Of a DNA stretch of 64,000 nt, positions 34,497-44,495 are shown piece by piece. The position numbers and the translations under genes are program-made. How positions within the stretch are numbered: the first letter of the stretch is position 1; every line of letters begins with the position of its first letter. Source of the DNA: CAKZNE01 sp964485405 (GTDB lineage: Bacteria; Bacteroidota; Bacteroidia; Flavobacteriales; Schleiferiaceae). Location: NCBI GenBank assembly GCA_964485405.1, contig CAZAJG010000001.1, positions 62,001 through 126,000 of the forward strand. The letters are read 5' to 3'. The notes under the pieces were generated by a model. That model was given only the letters and a program-made list of their open reading frames with translations. It was not told where the DNA came from and did no database searches.

Positions 34497-36572
34497 ATGA
34501 ATTTTACTATCATGAAGAAAATATTTGCAGCCGTAGTAGGCCTTTTATGTTTGACTGTTCACGGTCAAAATGAAGTAATGACTCCTCAAACTTTATGGAA
34601 GTTAGGACGAGTGAGCTTGGAAACAACAGCGCCTGACGGGAAGTCTTTCGTTTATGGTGTTACCAATTATAATATTGAAGAAAACAAGGGAAATAGAAAT
34701 CTCTATTCCATGAATATAAAAAGTGGAGAAAGTAAGCAGCTTACAAAACTTGAAGGCAGCGAGTATGGTGCTCATTATTTGATGAATGGATCTAAAATTG
34801 GTTATTCTCATGGTGGACAGTTCCACATTATGAATGCAGACGGGAGCGATAATAAGCAAGTAACGAGTGTTAAAGGCGGTATTGGAAACATCAATGCCTA
34901 TGACCTCCCAGATGGGAGAATAGCGCTGGTCTTCACCAAATCCGTAAAACTGGATAAAACTACAGCTGATTCTTACCCTAATCTTCCCAAAGCTGATGCC
35001 TTAATTATTGATGATCTTTTATATCGCCACTGGGATAGTTGGAGCGATGCGGAATACAACCATGTTTGTATTGCTTACTTAGATCAGGATCTCAACCTAT
35101 CAGATGTGAAAGATATAATGGAAGGAGAAAAATTTGATTCTCCGCTTAATCCATTCGGTGGTAGTGAATCTTTCACACTCAGTCCGGACGGACAAAAAAT
35201 AGTATACGAGGCTAAAAAGCTAAACGGAAAAGATTGGGTTCTAAGCACTAACTCTGATCTATACATGTATAATATCGCTACCGAAAAAACAACGAACCTT
35301 ACCGAAGGAATGAATGGTTATGATAAGGAGCCTAAATTCTCACCAGATGGCAGTAAACTAGCATGGATGAGTATGGCTACCCCTGGTTTTGAAAGTGATG
35401 TGAATGATATTATCATTCACAACTTCGAAAATGGGGAGCGTATGAAGGTTCTAAAAGCTGGAAACTGGTACGATACTTATACCTTTCAGTCTTTTAGTTG
35501 GTCCAATGAAAAAGTTCTGTATACTGGTGTTCCCGTAGATGGAACCAATCAAATCTATCAACTAGATCTTCCTAAAAAAATCACCACCACCGCTAAGCCA
35601 ACCTCTTTAAAAGCCGTAAGCAAAGGTCAGCACAACCACAACCACTTTGAGCTAGCTAAAAAGAATATTATCCTGGATAGGCAAGATATGAACCATGCCA
35701 CAGAGGTTTACAGCTTAAATATTAATTCTGGTAAGCAAAAACAACTTACTCATATCAATGATGAAGTTTACAGCTCCATTGGAATGAGCAAAATAGAAAA
35801 GCGAATGGTTAAAACTTCTGATGGGAAGGATATGTTAACCTGGGTTATTTATCCCCCAAATTTTGATCCGGCAAAAAAGTACCCAGCCCTACTATATTGC
35901 CAAGGAGGTCCACAATCACAAGTTTCTCAGTTTTATAGCTTCCGTTGGAATTTTCAGCTCATGGCGGCCCAAGGTTACATAGTTGTAGCTCCAAATCGAA
36001 GAGGTTTACCTGGCTTTGGCAGGGAGTGGAACGAAGATATTTCTGGAGATTGGGGTGGGCAACCTATGAGAGATTATTTAGCTGCTATTGATGATGTTAA
36101 AAGCGAAAGTTATGTCAATGAAGATAAACTAGGTTGCATTGGGGCAAGCTATGGGGGCTACTCGGTTTACTATTTAGCTGGGAATCACGAAAAGCGTTTT
36201 AAAGCCTTTATTTCTCATTGTGGCTTGTTCGATTTAGAAAGCTGGTACCTTTCCACTGAGGAACTATTTTTTGCAAATCAAGATTTAGGTGGACCCTACT
36301 GGGAAGCCAAGAATAAAAATACCTACTCTAAATTTGATCCTAAAGATTATGTCCAAAATTGGGATACTCCTCTTTTAGTAATTCATGGAGGAAAAGACTT
36401 TAGAGTACCTGAAAATCAAGGAATGGAGGCATTTCAAGCAGCAAAATTAATGGGTGTACCCACTCGTTTTCTCTATTTTCCAAATGAAGGACATTGGATA
36501 CTAAGCCCTCAAAATGGTTTGATTTGGCACGATCAATTCTTTAACTGGTTGGATAAGTGGGTTAAAAAATAG
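34497..36572 (+). CDS. S9 family serine peptidase, exported
   Basis: 691 residues; start ATG 34497 or 34512 (MKKIFAAVVGLLCLTVHGQ, a signal peptide). The N-terminal part is a WD40-like beta propeller (LTEGMNGYDKEPKFSPDGSK, for example). The C-terminal part is the alpha/beta hydrolase with nucleophile motif GASYGGYS, Asp in HGGKDFRVP and His in NEGHWI. It is like DPP IV and acylaminoacyl peptidases. It probably degrades oligopeptides in the periplasm. Confidence 0.91.
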   Translation: MNFTIMKKIFAAVVGLLCLTVHGQNEVMTPQTLWKLGRVSLETTAPDGKSFVYGVTNYNIEENKGNRNLYSMNIKSGESKQLTKLEGSEYGAHYLMNGSKIGYSHGGQFHIMNADGSDNKQVTSVKGGIGNINAYDLPDGRIALVFTKSVKLDKTTADSYPNLPKADALIIDDLLYRHWDSWSDAEYNHVCIAYLDQDLNLSDVKDIMEGEKFDSPLNPFGGSESFTLSPDGQKIVYEAKKLNGKDWVLSTNSDLYMYNIATEKTTNLTEGMNGYDKEPKFSPDGSKLAWMSMATPGFESDVNDIIIHNFENGERMKVLKAGNWYDTYTFQSFSWSNEKVLYTGVPVDGTNQIYQLDLPKKITTTAKPTSLKAVSKGQHNHNHFELAKKNIILDRQDMNHATEVYSLNINSGKQKQLTHINDEVYSSIGMSKIEKRMVKTSDGKDMLTWVIYPPNFDPAKKYPALLYCQGGPQSQVSQFYSFRWNFQLMAAQGYIVVAPNRRGLPGFGREWNEDISGDWGGQPMRDYLAAIDDVKSESYVNEDKLGCIGASYGGYSVYYLAGNHEKRFKAFISHCGLFDLESWYLSTEELFFANQDLGGPYWEAKNKNTYSKFDPKDYVQNWDTPLLVIHGGKDFRVPENQGMEAFQAAKLMGVPTRFLYFPNEGHWILSPQNGLIWHDQFFNWLDKWVKK

Positions 36573-36592
36573 CTCCATTCTGCTTATTCCGC

Positions 36593-36600
36593 TAATTTTG
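36593..36600 (+). promoter_or_regulatory. Promoter -7 box for the SAM methyltransferase gene at 36634
   Basis: TAATTTTG, an exact TAnnTTTG match, 33 bases before the ATG. Confidence 0.5.
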
Positions 36601-36633
36601 CGTTCTTGAAATAGGAACACACCAATTATTTTT

Positions 36634-37371
36634 ATGAAGATAGGAAACCCAACATCACGATTAAAGCTTAACATTAAACCAGGGGAAAAGGTATTGGACA
36701 TCGGCAGTGGAGATTTTCCTCATCCAAGAGCAAATGTTGTAGTTGATAAATTTATAGATGACAACACACATCGCTCTGGAGACATTAACGTATTGAACCA
36801 TCAAAAATTTATTCAAGCAGATGGTGAAAACCTCCCTTTTGAGGACAACGAGTTTGATTATGTTGTTAGCTCCCATGCTCTAGAACATGCTGAAAATCCG
36901 GATCTTTTTATTAAAGAAATGTGCCGTGTTGGTAAACGAGGGTATGTTGAAACACCTTCTTTAATTGGAGAGTTTTTGATTCCAAAAAACAGCCACAAAT
37001 GGGTACTACTTGATGTAGATGGCACGCTAGTTTTATATGAAAAAGAGAAACTTGGCTTTAATCCCATGCTAGATTATGGAGAACTTTTTTTAAGCTATTT
37101 CCCAAGAAAGTCTATTGGCTGGAAGATTATGCAAAGAACCCATCATCAAATGCTTACCGTAAACTACGAATGGAAAGATAATATTGACTTTTTGATTAAT
37201 CCAGAAGACGAAAAGTATTTGAACTACTTTAAAAGGCCCTGGGACTTAGATATGATTGGAAAAGTAATGCCTCAAAGAGGAATGAAAGGTGAAGCTCAAA
37301 TTGTAACGAAAGCTTTTTTTGATATTGTCAAAAGCGTCATTAAGTCTAAAGTTTTAAAAAAGAATAGATAA
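36634..37371 (+). CDS. Class I SAM-dependent methyltransferase
   Basis: 245 residues with motif I KVLDIGSGDFPHP, an acidic motif II in VVDKFIDD, and NEFDYVVSSHALEH, where Methyltransf_11 family members carry the active region. The C-terminal half is long and holds no recognisable domain. The substrate is unknown. A predicted M16 peptidase follows after 41 bases. Confidence 0.85.
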   Translation: MKIGNPTSRLKLNIKPGEKVLDIGSGDFPHPRANVVVDKFIDDNTHRSGDINVLNHQKFIQADGENLPFEDNEFDYVVSSHALEHAENPDLFIKEMCRVGKRGYVETPSLIGEFLIPKNSHKWVLLDVDGTLVLYEKEKLGFNPMLDYGELFLSYFPRKSIGWKIMQRTHHQMLTVNYEWKDNIDFLINPEDEKYLNYFKRPWDLDMIGKVMPQRGMKGEAQIVTKAFFDIVKSVIKSKVLKKNR

Positions 37372-37412
37372 TCTACTTTCTTGAGTGAGTAGAATAATTA
37401 CACGAATGGTGA

Positions 37413-38648
37413 ATGAAGGAGTTTGAAGTTTTTGAATTATCGAATGGCATACGTGTAGTTCATAAACAGGTAAAAAGGCCAGTAGCCCATTGCGGTATTA
37501 TGATAAAAGCGGGCTCCCGCGAAGAGTCTAAAGAACAAGAAGGGTTGGCCCACTTTATTGAGCACGTATCTTTTAAAGGCACAAAAAAGAGAAAAGCATA
37601 CCATATTCTAAGTCGTATGGAGGATGTAGGAGGTGAACTCAATGCCTACACCACTAAGGAAGATACGGTTCTATATTCTTCTTTTTTAAAGAAATACTAC
37701 TCAAGAGCCATCGAGTTGCTATTTGACATTGTTCTCAATTCTACCTTCCCAGAAAAGGAGTTAAGCAAAGAGAAGGAGGTTATCATTGATGAAATCAATA
37801 GTTATAAAGATTCTCCTTCTGAATTAATCTTTGATGATTTTGAAGCCCAGTTGTTTCCAAATCATTCTTTAGGTATGAATATTTTGGGTACTCCAGAGAG
37901 TGTAAAAAGCTTCAGCAGAAAGGAGGTTATTGATTTTATTAGCAAATATTATCAGCCTGAAAACATCGTTTTTAGCTCAGTAGGTAATATCAGTTCCACT
38001 CGTTTAAAGCAACTATTAGAACCATATTCTATTGAGTTAACCAAGAATCCAAATAGTGATAAGCTGTCAAGACAAACTCCTAAAAATTACGAAGCGAGCA
38101 AGCAGATTATTCAAAGACCAGTATTTCAAACCCATGCCATTTTAGGGAACCGCGCTTATGCTGCTGATGATAAAAAGGCAAGAACACTCTACTTAATGAA
38201 CAACATTTTAGGAGGTGCTGGAATGAACTCTAGGCTAAACTTGAACATTAGAGAGAAATATGGATTCACTTATAACATAGAATCCTTTTACAGCCCATAC
38301 TCTGATTCTGGTGTTTTTGGAATCTATGCAGGCACCGATCCAAAAACTATTGCACGCACCATACAGTTGATCGAAAAGGAGTTGAGCAAACTTAGAGAAA
38401 AGCCCTTTGGCGTGCTCCAGTTGAGCAAAGCCAAAAAACAGATTTTAGGTCAAATAGCCATGTCTCAAGAAAACAATGCATCCTTAATGCTATCCCTAGG
38501 TAAGTCTTTGTTGAGTTTTGATCGAATTGACACCTTCAAGGAGATTACAACTAAAGTAGATCGTATTTCTGACCAGGATTTATTGGAAGTTGCCAATGAA
38601 ATAATGAACCCAAATCAATTAAGCACCTTAATTTATCAACCCGAATAA
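37413..38648 (+). CDS. M16 family zinc peptidase, cytoplasmic type
   Basis: 411 residues, no signal peptide. HxxEH is present as HFIEH (H47, E50, H51) in QEGLAHFIEHVSFKG, and the third ligand Glu lies in EKEVIIDEINSYKD. The C-terminal half (NNILGGAGMNSRLNLNIREK) is M16C-like. It starts ATG with no leader signal and is followed 11 bases later by an O-methyltransferase. Unlike the pair at 13-16 kb, this is a single active chain. Confidence 0.88.
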   Translation: MKEFEVFELSNGIRVVHKQVKRPVAHCGIMIKAGSREESKEQEGLAHFIEHVSFKGTKKRKAYHILSRMEDVGGELNAYTTKEDTVLYSSFLKKYYSRAIELLFDIVLNSTFPEKELSKEKEVIIDEINSYKDSPSELIFDDFEAQLFPNHSLGMNILGTPESVKSFSRKEVIDFISKYYQPENIVFSSVGNISSTRLKQLLEPYSIELTKNPNSDKLSRQTPKNYEASKQIIQRPVFQTHAILGNRAYAADDKKARTLYLMNNILGGAGMNSRLNLNIREKYGFTYNIESFYSPYSDSGVFGIYAGTDPKTIARTIQLIEKELSKLREKPFGVLQLSKAKKQILGQIAMSQENNASLMLSLGKSLLSFDRIDTFKEITTKVDRISDQDLLEVANEIMNPNQLSTLIYQPE

Positions 38649-38659
38649 AAGCTTGAAAT

Positions 38660-39301
38660 ATGGATTTTTTACCAGAGAAGATAAATGAATATACCGAAAA
38701 CCACACGCAGCAAGAGTCACCCATACTTGCAGAACTGAATCGATATACCCAAAGTAAGGTTCTTCAGCCAAGAATGCTAAGTGGTCATTTACAAGGAAGA
38801 GTTTTATCTTTTCTCAGTAAGATGATTGAACCTAAGAGAATACTAGAAATAGGAACCTATACGGGTTACTCTGCCTTGTGCTTTGCTGAAGGATTAACTG
38901 AAAATGGCAAACTCATTACTATCGATCTTAATGAAGAGTTAGAAGATTTGGTGAATTCCTATATTCATAAAACAGATAACCAAGACCGAGTTGAAATGCG
39001 AGTTGGAAATGCACTAGATATAATTCCTACTTTAAATGAGCTGTGGGATATCGTATTCATTGATGCCGATAAAGAAAACTATTCCAACTATTATAATTTA
39101 GTAATAGACAAGCTCAATGCAGGCGGTTATATTATAGCAGACAATGTTCTATGGAGCGGTAAAGTGGTAGAAGAAGTTGGTTTAAAAGATGAAGAAACAA
39201 GAGCGTTAAAAGAGTTTAATCAAATGGTACACGCAGACGATCGAGTTGAAAATGTTCTTTTTCCAATCCGAGACGGATTGATGATTTGTCGTAAAAAGTA
39301 G
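38660..39301 (+). CDS. O-methyltransferase, catechol/caffeoyl-CoA type
   Basis: 213 residues. Motif I ILEIGTYTGYSALCFAEGL, the metal-binding DADKENY segment and IADNVLWSGKV are typical of Methyltransf_3. It is 11 bases after the M16 peptidase gene, so the two are probably one operon. The substrate is unknown. Confidence 0.88.
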   Translation: MDFLPEKINEYTENHTQQESPILAELNRYTQSKVLQPRMLSGHLQGRVLSFLSKMIEPKRILEIGTYTGYSALCFAEGLTENGKLITIDLNEELEDLVNSYIHKTDNQDRVEMRVGNALDIIPTLNELWDIVFIDADKENYSNYYNLVIDKLNAGGYIIADNVLWSGKVVEEVGLKDEETRALKEFNQMVHADDRVENVLFPIRDGLMICRKK

Positions 39302-39345
39302 TAGACATCCCCTAGTTTTACTACATGCCCTCATCTGGGTTTTAC

Positions 39346-39353
39346 TAGTTTTG
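39346..39353 (+). promoter_or_regulatory. Promoter -7 box for the Cache lipoprotein
   Basis: TAGTTTTG, an exact TAnnTTTG match 26 bases before the ATG. Confidence 0.5.
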
Positions 39354-39379
39354 TCCCAGATCTTAAAACAACAAAACCG

Positions 39380-39940
39380 ATGAATCACAACAAAAGCATA
39401 TTCATAGTTGGAAGTCTTATTTTACTTCCCTTTCTATTCAACTCCTGTTCAGAATCAGATTCTGATGTAAGTGGTTGCACAGATAGCCATGCGTGCAATT
39501 ATAATTCAGAAGCAACCGTAAGCGATGGCAGCTGTAACTTTATTTGCCTAACAGATACTGAAAAAAGTAGGGTAATTAGCTTTGTAGAAACGGCTGTTAC
39601 CTTTATAGATAATTACGGCCAAGACTCGGCATTTACCTCATTCGAAGATACAAGTGGAGCTTTTATTGATGACGAGCTATATATATTCGTTTGGGATAGC
39701 ACTGCAACGGTTTTATCTCACGGGTTTCAGCCTAATTTAATTGGAACGAATGTTTATAATCTTCAGGATAATCATGGAAAATACTTTGTGCAAGAGCTTA
39801 TGAGCATTGCCTTAGGCAGTGAAGGCAAAGGATGGGGCTGGTACTACTGGGACGATCCAATTACCCAAACCATAAGAAAAAAGTTTACCTATGTTCAGTT
39901 GCACAATGGAATTGTAGTCGCTTCTGGCACCTATAAATAA
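39380..39940 (+). CDS. Cache-domain lipoprotein
   Basis: 186 residues: lipobox FNSC (Cys23), a cysteine-rich stretch with GCTDSHACNYN and DGSC (the Bacteroidota surface motif seen in many secreted proteins), and a single Cache-like domain (about 60-186) with LYIFVWDSTATVLSHGF, LIGTNVYNLQDNHGKYF and WGWYYWDDPITQTIRKK. Cache domains usually sense small molecules in receptors; here there is no membrane-spanning signalling part, so it may be a free binding protein. The function is unknown. Confidence 0.72.
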   Translation: MNHNKSIFIVGSLILLPFLFNSCSESDSDVSGCTDSHACNYNSEATVSDGSCNFICLTDTEKSRVISFVETAVTFIDNYGQDSAFTSFEDTSGAFIDDELYIFVWDSTATVLSHGFQPNLIGTNVYNLQDNHGKYFVQELMSIALGSEGKGWGWYYWDDPITQTIRKKFTYVQLHNGIVVASGTYK

Positions 39941-39966
39941 TATCAAAAGCACTTTCAACCAAACCA

Positions 39967-40003
39967 TAAAACCCTCAATGACTATCTAGCATTGGGGGTT
40001 TTT
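39967..40003 (+). terminator. Terminator between the Cache lipoprotein and rfbB
   Basis: AAACCCTCAATG and CATTGGGGGTTT form a 12-bp stem with one wobble, then Ts. Convergent with rfbB. Confidence 0.75.
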
Positions 40004-40063
40004 ACCGAACACCTTATTCTATGAGAGGATCCGTCTCACAAATACACCATAGTCAAAACCTGC

Positions 40064-41125
40064 CTATCGGTTGCTGTACATTTCTTCGTAGTACTTAGAA
40101 TAGGCTCCTGAGGTAACCGCATCTAACCAATCTTGATTTTGCAGATACCAATCTATCGTTTCTGACAGACCTTCCTCAAAGGTAACAGACGGCTTCCAAC
40201 CTAGTTCTTTGTTGATTTTAGAAGCATCGATGGCATACCTTCTATCGTGACCGGGTCTATCCGTAACATAAGTAATCAGCTGTTCAGACTCCCCTTCTTT
40301 TCTACCTAACTTTTCATCCATTTGCTTAATTAGAACTTTAATCAAATCGATGTTTTGCCATTCATTAAAACCTCCAATATTGTACGTATCCCCCTCTTTT
40401 CCTTGATGAAAAACGAGGTCAATTGCACGAGCATGATCAATTACATAGAGCCAATCTCGTGTGTATTTTCCGTCTCCATAAACAGGTAGTGGTTTGTTAT
40501 TTTGAATGTTATGAATAAAAAGCGGTATCAATTTTTCCGGAAATTGATTTGGCCCGTAGTTGTTGGAACAATTGGTAATAACGTAAGGTAGACCATAGGT
40601 TTCACCATATGCTCTTACAAAATGATCGGAGCTAGCTTTAGACGCGGAGTAAGGTGAGTTAGGGTCATAGGCTGTTGTTTCTTCAAATAGACCTGTTTTC
40701 CCTAAGGTTCCATACACTTCATCCGTGCTAATGTGGTAAAACAGTTTGTTATCAAATCCTGATTCTTTCCAAAGGTCACGAAAAGAGTTGAGTAGGTTTA
40801 CTGTACCTATTACATTTGTTCTTACAAAAGATAACGGGTCTGTAATGGATCTATCCACATGTGACTCTGCTGCTAGATGTATAACAGAATCGAATTGATG
40901 TTGCTGAAACAATTTGTTCATCGCCTCAGCATCTACTATATCCGCTTTTAGAAAATGATAATTTTCTTGTGATTCAATATCAGTAAGGTTCTGAAGATTG
41001 CCCGCATAGGTTAAAGCGTCCAAATTATAAATTTCATAGTTCGGATATTTCTCTACAAACAACCTTACCACATGCGAGCCAATGAATCCCGCACCTCCTG
41101 TAATTAGTATCTTTTTTGTTGACAT
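40064..41125 (-). CDS. rfbB: dTDP-glucose 4,6-dehydratase
   Basis: About 353 residues from ATG 41123-41125 (MSTKKILITGGAGFIGSHVV); the frame extends 22 codons further but those overlap galE and are not conserved. SDR extended family with GGAGFIG for NAD, HLAAESHVDRSI, STDEVYGTL and catalytic YSASKA. Converts dTDP-glucose to the 4-keto-6-deoxy sugar. No rfbA, rfbC or rfbD is in the window, so the rest of the pathway is elsewhere. Confidence 0.92.
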   Translation of the reverse strand: MSTKKILITGGAGFIGSHVVRLFVEKYPNYEIYNLDALTYAGNLQNLTDIESQENYHFLKADIVDAEAMNKLFQQHQFDSVIHLAAESHVDRSITDPLSFVRTNVIGTVNLLNSFRDLWKESGFDNKLFYHISTDEVYGTLGKTGLFEETTAYDPNSPYSASKASSDHFVRAYGETYGLPYVITNCSNNYGPNQFPEKLIPLFIHNIQNNKPLPVYGDGKYTRDWLYVIDHARAIDLVFHQGKEGDTYNIGGFNEWQNIDLIKVLIKQMDEKLGRKEGESEQLITYVTDRPGHDRRYAIDASKINKELGWKPSVTFEEGLSETIDWYLQNQDWLDAVTSGAYSKYYEEMYSNR

Positions 41126-41135
41126 CTTAGATGTT

Positions 41136-42158
41136 TTAAGCTTTATTTCGAACCACCTTTTCCCATCGCCAAGCATCTGCCATTGCCTCATCCAACGACT
41201 TTTCCGCCTGCCAACCTAGAACTTCCCTAGCTTTTGATGTATCTGCATAGGCAGCAGTAACATCTCCCGCTCTTCGCTCCACAATTTTATAGTTGAGTTT
41301 CTCTCCAGAAACCTTTTCAAAGGATTCAATCACTTCCAGTACCGTACTTCCTGTTCCACTTCCTAAGTTAAAAACTTCGAAGCTTTCTTGGTTTGATTTA
41401 TTTAGCAGTCGTTCCATAGCAACCACGTGCGCTTTTGCCACATCTACAACGTGAATATAATCGCGTACACAGGTACCATCTCTCGTTTCATAGGTATCCC
41501 CAAAAACAGATAGTTCTTTTCTCAAGCCAATGGCCGTTTGGGTAACGTAAGGCACTAGATTTAAAGGCACTCCTAAAGGTAGTTCGCCAATTTTAGCCGA
41601 GGGATGAGCCCCTATAGGGTTAAAATACCTTAGAGCTATAGAATTAAATTGATGCGCAACAATCGCATCTTGAATGATCTCTTCTCCTATTTGTTTTGTA
41701 TTCCCATACGGTGAAAGTGCCGATTGAACCGGGGAGTTCTCTGTAATAGGTAACTCCTTCGCTTGGCCATATACGGTACAAGAGGAACTGAAAATAAAGT
41801 TATCTAACTTACGGTTGCGCATTTGCTGCAAAACATAAACCAATGAACATAAATTATTTTCATAGTACTCCAGGGGAGTTCCTACCGACTCTCCTACTGC
41901 TTTAAAAGCCGCAAAGTGAATCACTCCGTCTAAGTCTGGATGCCTAGAAAAAAGCAAATCTACATCCGATTTAGATTTAAGATCCAGTTGTTCAAATGTT
42001 ACTGATTTTTGAGTAATAGATTCAATTCTGGCTAAGACTTCAATGGTAGTATTACTGAGGTCATCAACGATTACCACTTCATGATTATTGGCTTGAAGCT
42101 CTACTACGGTATGAGACCCAATAAAACCAAGCCCTCCTGTAACCAGTATTTTAGCCAT
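41136..42158 (-). CDS. galE: UDP-glucose 4-epimerase
   Basis: 340 residues, SDR extended family (GGLGFIGSHT, DNFIFSSSCTVYG, YGNTKQ, ALRYFNPIGAHPS). Interconverts UDP-glucose and UDP-galactose. It is 23 bases downstream of the UDP-xylose synthase gene in the minus-strand sugar operon, and rfbB follows 10 bases later. Confidence 0.92.
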   Translation of the reverse strand: MAKILVTGGLGFIGSHTVVELQANNHEVVIVDDLSNTTIEVLARIESITQKSVTFEQLDLKSKSDVDLLFSRHPDLDGVIHFAAFKAVGESVGTPLEYYENNLCSLVYVLQQMRNRKLDNFIFSSSCTVYGQAKELPITENSPVQSALSPYGNTKQIGEEIIQDAIVAHQFNSIALRYFNPIGAHPSAKIGELPLGVPLNLVPYVTQTAIGLRKELSVFGDTYETRDGTCVRDYIHVVDVAKAHVVAMERLLNKSNQESFEVFNLGSGTGSTVLEVIESFEKVSGEKLNYKIVERRAGDVTAAYADTSKAREVLGWQAEKSLDEAMADAWRWEKVVRNKA

Positions 42159-42181
42159 AGTATCGTTTTCTTTTTTTCACC

Positions 42182-43165
42182 TTACTTAATGAAGGTTTTA
42201 AAATCTTTGTGTTCTTTTTTATAAAGCTCCTCTTCTGGTAAGGAACGAAAGTAATCGTAAGTTATTTCTAACCCTTTTGCTCGATCAACTTTAGGTTCCC
42301 AATTGAGAATCTTTCTAGCTTTTGTAATATCTGGCTGTCTTTGTGTAGGGTCATCTTTAGGTAGGTCCTTATAGATTACTTTCTGGGAAGTACCTGTTAA
42401 CCTTATTATTTCCTCCGCAAACTCTTTAATAGTAATCTCATCTGGGTTACCCACATTAACCGGTTGAGCGTGGTCACTTAACAACAAGCGATAAATGCCT
42501 TCAACCAAATCATCCACATAGCAGAACGATCTAGTTTGTGATCCGTCTCCAAAAACAGTAAGATCTTCTCCTCTTAATGCTTGGCCAATAAAAGCAGGCA
42601 ATACTCTACCGTCATTCAAACGCATACGTGGGCCATAGGTGTTAAATATTCGAATGATTCTCGTTTCCAAACCATGATACGTATGATACGCCATAGTCAT
42701 CGCTTCCTGAAACCGCTTTGCTTCATCGTAAACACCTCTTGGACCAATCGGGTTTACATTCCCCCAATAATCCTCGGTTTGAGGGTGAACTACGGGGTCA
42801 CCGTAAATCTCAGAGGTGGAAGCAACCAAAATACGCGCTCCTTTTACTCTCGCCAACCCCAAGCAATTATGAGTTCCTAAAGATCCTACCTTGAGTGTTT
42901 GAATCGGTATTTTTAAATAATCAATTGGGCTTGCCGGGGAAGCAAAATGTAAGATATAGTCTAATTCTCCTGAAACATGAATGAAATTTGATACATCGTG
43001 ATTATAGAATTCAAATTCCTCGAGTTTAAAAAGGTGCTCGATGTTTTTTAGATCCCCAGTTATGAGATTATCCATTCCTACAACTCGATAGCCCTCTTTA
43101 ATAAACCTGTCGCAAAGGTGCGATCCTAAAAAACCTGCCGCTCCAGTGATTAGAACTCTTTTCAT
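42182..43165 (-). CDS. uxs: UDP-glucuronate decarboxylase (UDP-xylose synthase)
   Basis: 327 residues, SDR extended family: ITGAAGFLGSHL, FASPASPIDYLKIPIQTLKV (a Uxs mark), STSEIYGDP, YDEAKR and FGDGSQTRSFCYVDDLV. Converts UDP-glucuronate to UDP-xylose. It begins directly after the UDP-glucose dehydrogenase stop (no gap), and the product of that enzyme is its substrate, so the operon makes UDP-xylose from UDP-glucose. Confidence 0.9.
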   Translation of the reverse strand: MKRVLITGAAGFLGSHLCDRFIKEGYRVVGMDNLITGDLKNIEHLFKLEEFEFYNHDVSNFIHVSGELDYILHFASPASPIDYLKIPIQTLKVGSLGTHNCLGLARVKGARILVASTSEIYGDPVVHPQTEDYWGNVNPIGPRGVYDEAKRFQEAMTMAYHTYHGLETRIIRIFNTYGPRMRLNDGRVLPAFIGQALRGEDLTVFGDGSQTRSFCYVDDLVEGIYRLLLSDHAQPVNVGNPDEITIKEFAEEIIRLTGTSQKVIYKDLPKDDPTQRQPDITKARKILNWEPKVDRAKGLEITYDYFRSLPEEELYKKEHKDFKTFIK

Positions 43166-44488
43166 TTATGATTTGGTGTTAATTCCTATACAGTGATATT
43201 CAAAGCCTAGATCTGCCATAGTATTTCTATCAAAAATATTACGCCCATCAAAAATCAATGATTGTTTCAGCCTTGATTTAACATCATTAAAATCGGGTAC
43301 TCTAAATTCTGCCCATTCGGTTACTATTAGCAAAGCATCTGCATTGTTTAAAGCATCAAATTCATTTTCCGTATACTTTATCTTATCTCCAACCATATGC
43401 TTTGCTTCTTCCATAGCTACGGGATCGTAAGCAGTAACAGTGGCTCCTGCTGCTAAAAGCTGATTAATGATAACCACAGAGGGTGCTTCTCTCATATCAT
43501 CCGTATTGGGTTTAAAAGATAAACCCCACATCGCAAAATGTCTTCCTGTTAAATCTCCAAATCTTTGCTTTACTTTATTAAAGAGCACACTTTTTTGATC
43601 TTCGTTTACATCCTCTACAGACTGGAGAATTCGCATTTCGTGCCCGTTCTCTCTTGCTGTTCTGATCAATGCCTTAACATCCTTAGGAAAACAGCTTCCG
43701 CCATAACCTATACCGGGATAGATGAATTTGTTTCCAATCCTTGGATCTGAGCCAATACCTTTTCTCACTAGATTAACGTCAGCTCCCATGATTTCGCAAA
43801 GATTGGCGACATCATTCATGAAGCTAATTTTAGTTGCGAGCATGGCATTTGCTGCATATTTTGTCATTTCAGCAGAAGGCACATCCATAAAAATAACCGG
43901 ATGCCCATTTAACGTAAATGGGTGATACAAGCGGTCTAATGTTTGTCTTGCTTTCTCCGTTTCAACCCCAATCACAATTCTGTCTGGCTTCATAAAATCA
44001 TTGACAGCTGCTCCTTCTTTCAAAAATTCAGGATTAGAAGCTACGTCAAACTCAATGTTGAGCTCTCTTCTTTCAAGCGCATTCTGAATCTCTTGTTTTA
44101 CTTTTTTGGCAGTACCAACAGGTACGGTGCTCTTTGTTACGATAACACCATAGTCGTTCATATGCTCTCCAATTTCACGAGCCACAGCCAATACATATTG
44201 TAAATCAGCGCTGCCGTCTTCTCCTGGAGGAGTTCCTACCGCAATAAAAGCTACGTCTGCTCCTGGTATACTTTCAGGAAGGTTTGTACTAAACCTTAAT
44301 CTTCCTTTTTCATAATTACGATGCACCAACTTTTCCAAGCCAGGCTCATAAATAGGAAGAATCCCCTTCTTTAGATTATCAATTTTATTTTGATCAACAT
44401 CAACACACACCACATCAATTCCTACATCTGCCAAACAAGTACCTGTTACAAGACCAACGTATCCCGTACCAACAACAACAATTTTCAT
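43166..44488 (-). CDS. ugd: UDP-glucose 6-dehydrogenase
   Basis: 440 residues, oxidises UDP-glucose to UDP-glucuronate with two NAD. The Rossmann start is MKIVVVGTGYVGLVTGTCLA; the catalytic cysteine is in GIGYGGSCFPKDVKAL; the GADVNLVRKGIGSDPRIG segment is typical. It is in the sugar operon between the aminotransferase and Uxs genes. Confidence 0.94.
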   Translation of the reverse strand: MKIVVVGTGYVGLVTGTCLADVGIDVVCVDVDQNKIDNLKKGILPIYEPGLEKLVHRNYEKGRLRFSTNLPESIPGADVAFIAVGTPPGEDGSADLQYVLAVAREIGEHMNDYGVIVTKSTVPVGTAKKVKQEIQNALERRELNIEFDVASNPEFLKEGAAVNDFMKPDRIVIGVETEKARQTLDRLYHPFTLNGHPVIFMDVPSAEMTKYAANAMLATKISFMNDVANLCEIMGADVNLVRKGIGSDPRIGNKFIYPGIGYGGSCFPKDVKALIRTARENGHEMRILQSVEDVNEDQKSVLFNKVKQRFGDLTGRHFAMWGLSFKPNTDDMREAPSVVIINQLLAAGATVTAYDPVAMEEAKHMVGDKIKYTENEFDALNNADALLIVTEWAEFRVPDFNDVKSRLKQSLIFDGRNIFDRNTMADLGFEYHCIGINTKS

Positions 44489-44495
44489 ATTGGTT

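Noticed and set aside
41126..41191. Longer start of rfbB
   Set aside because: The extra 22 residues overlap galE and do not resemble the family; the ATG with KKILITGG is the standard start.
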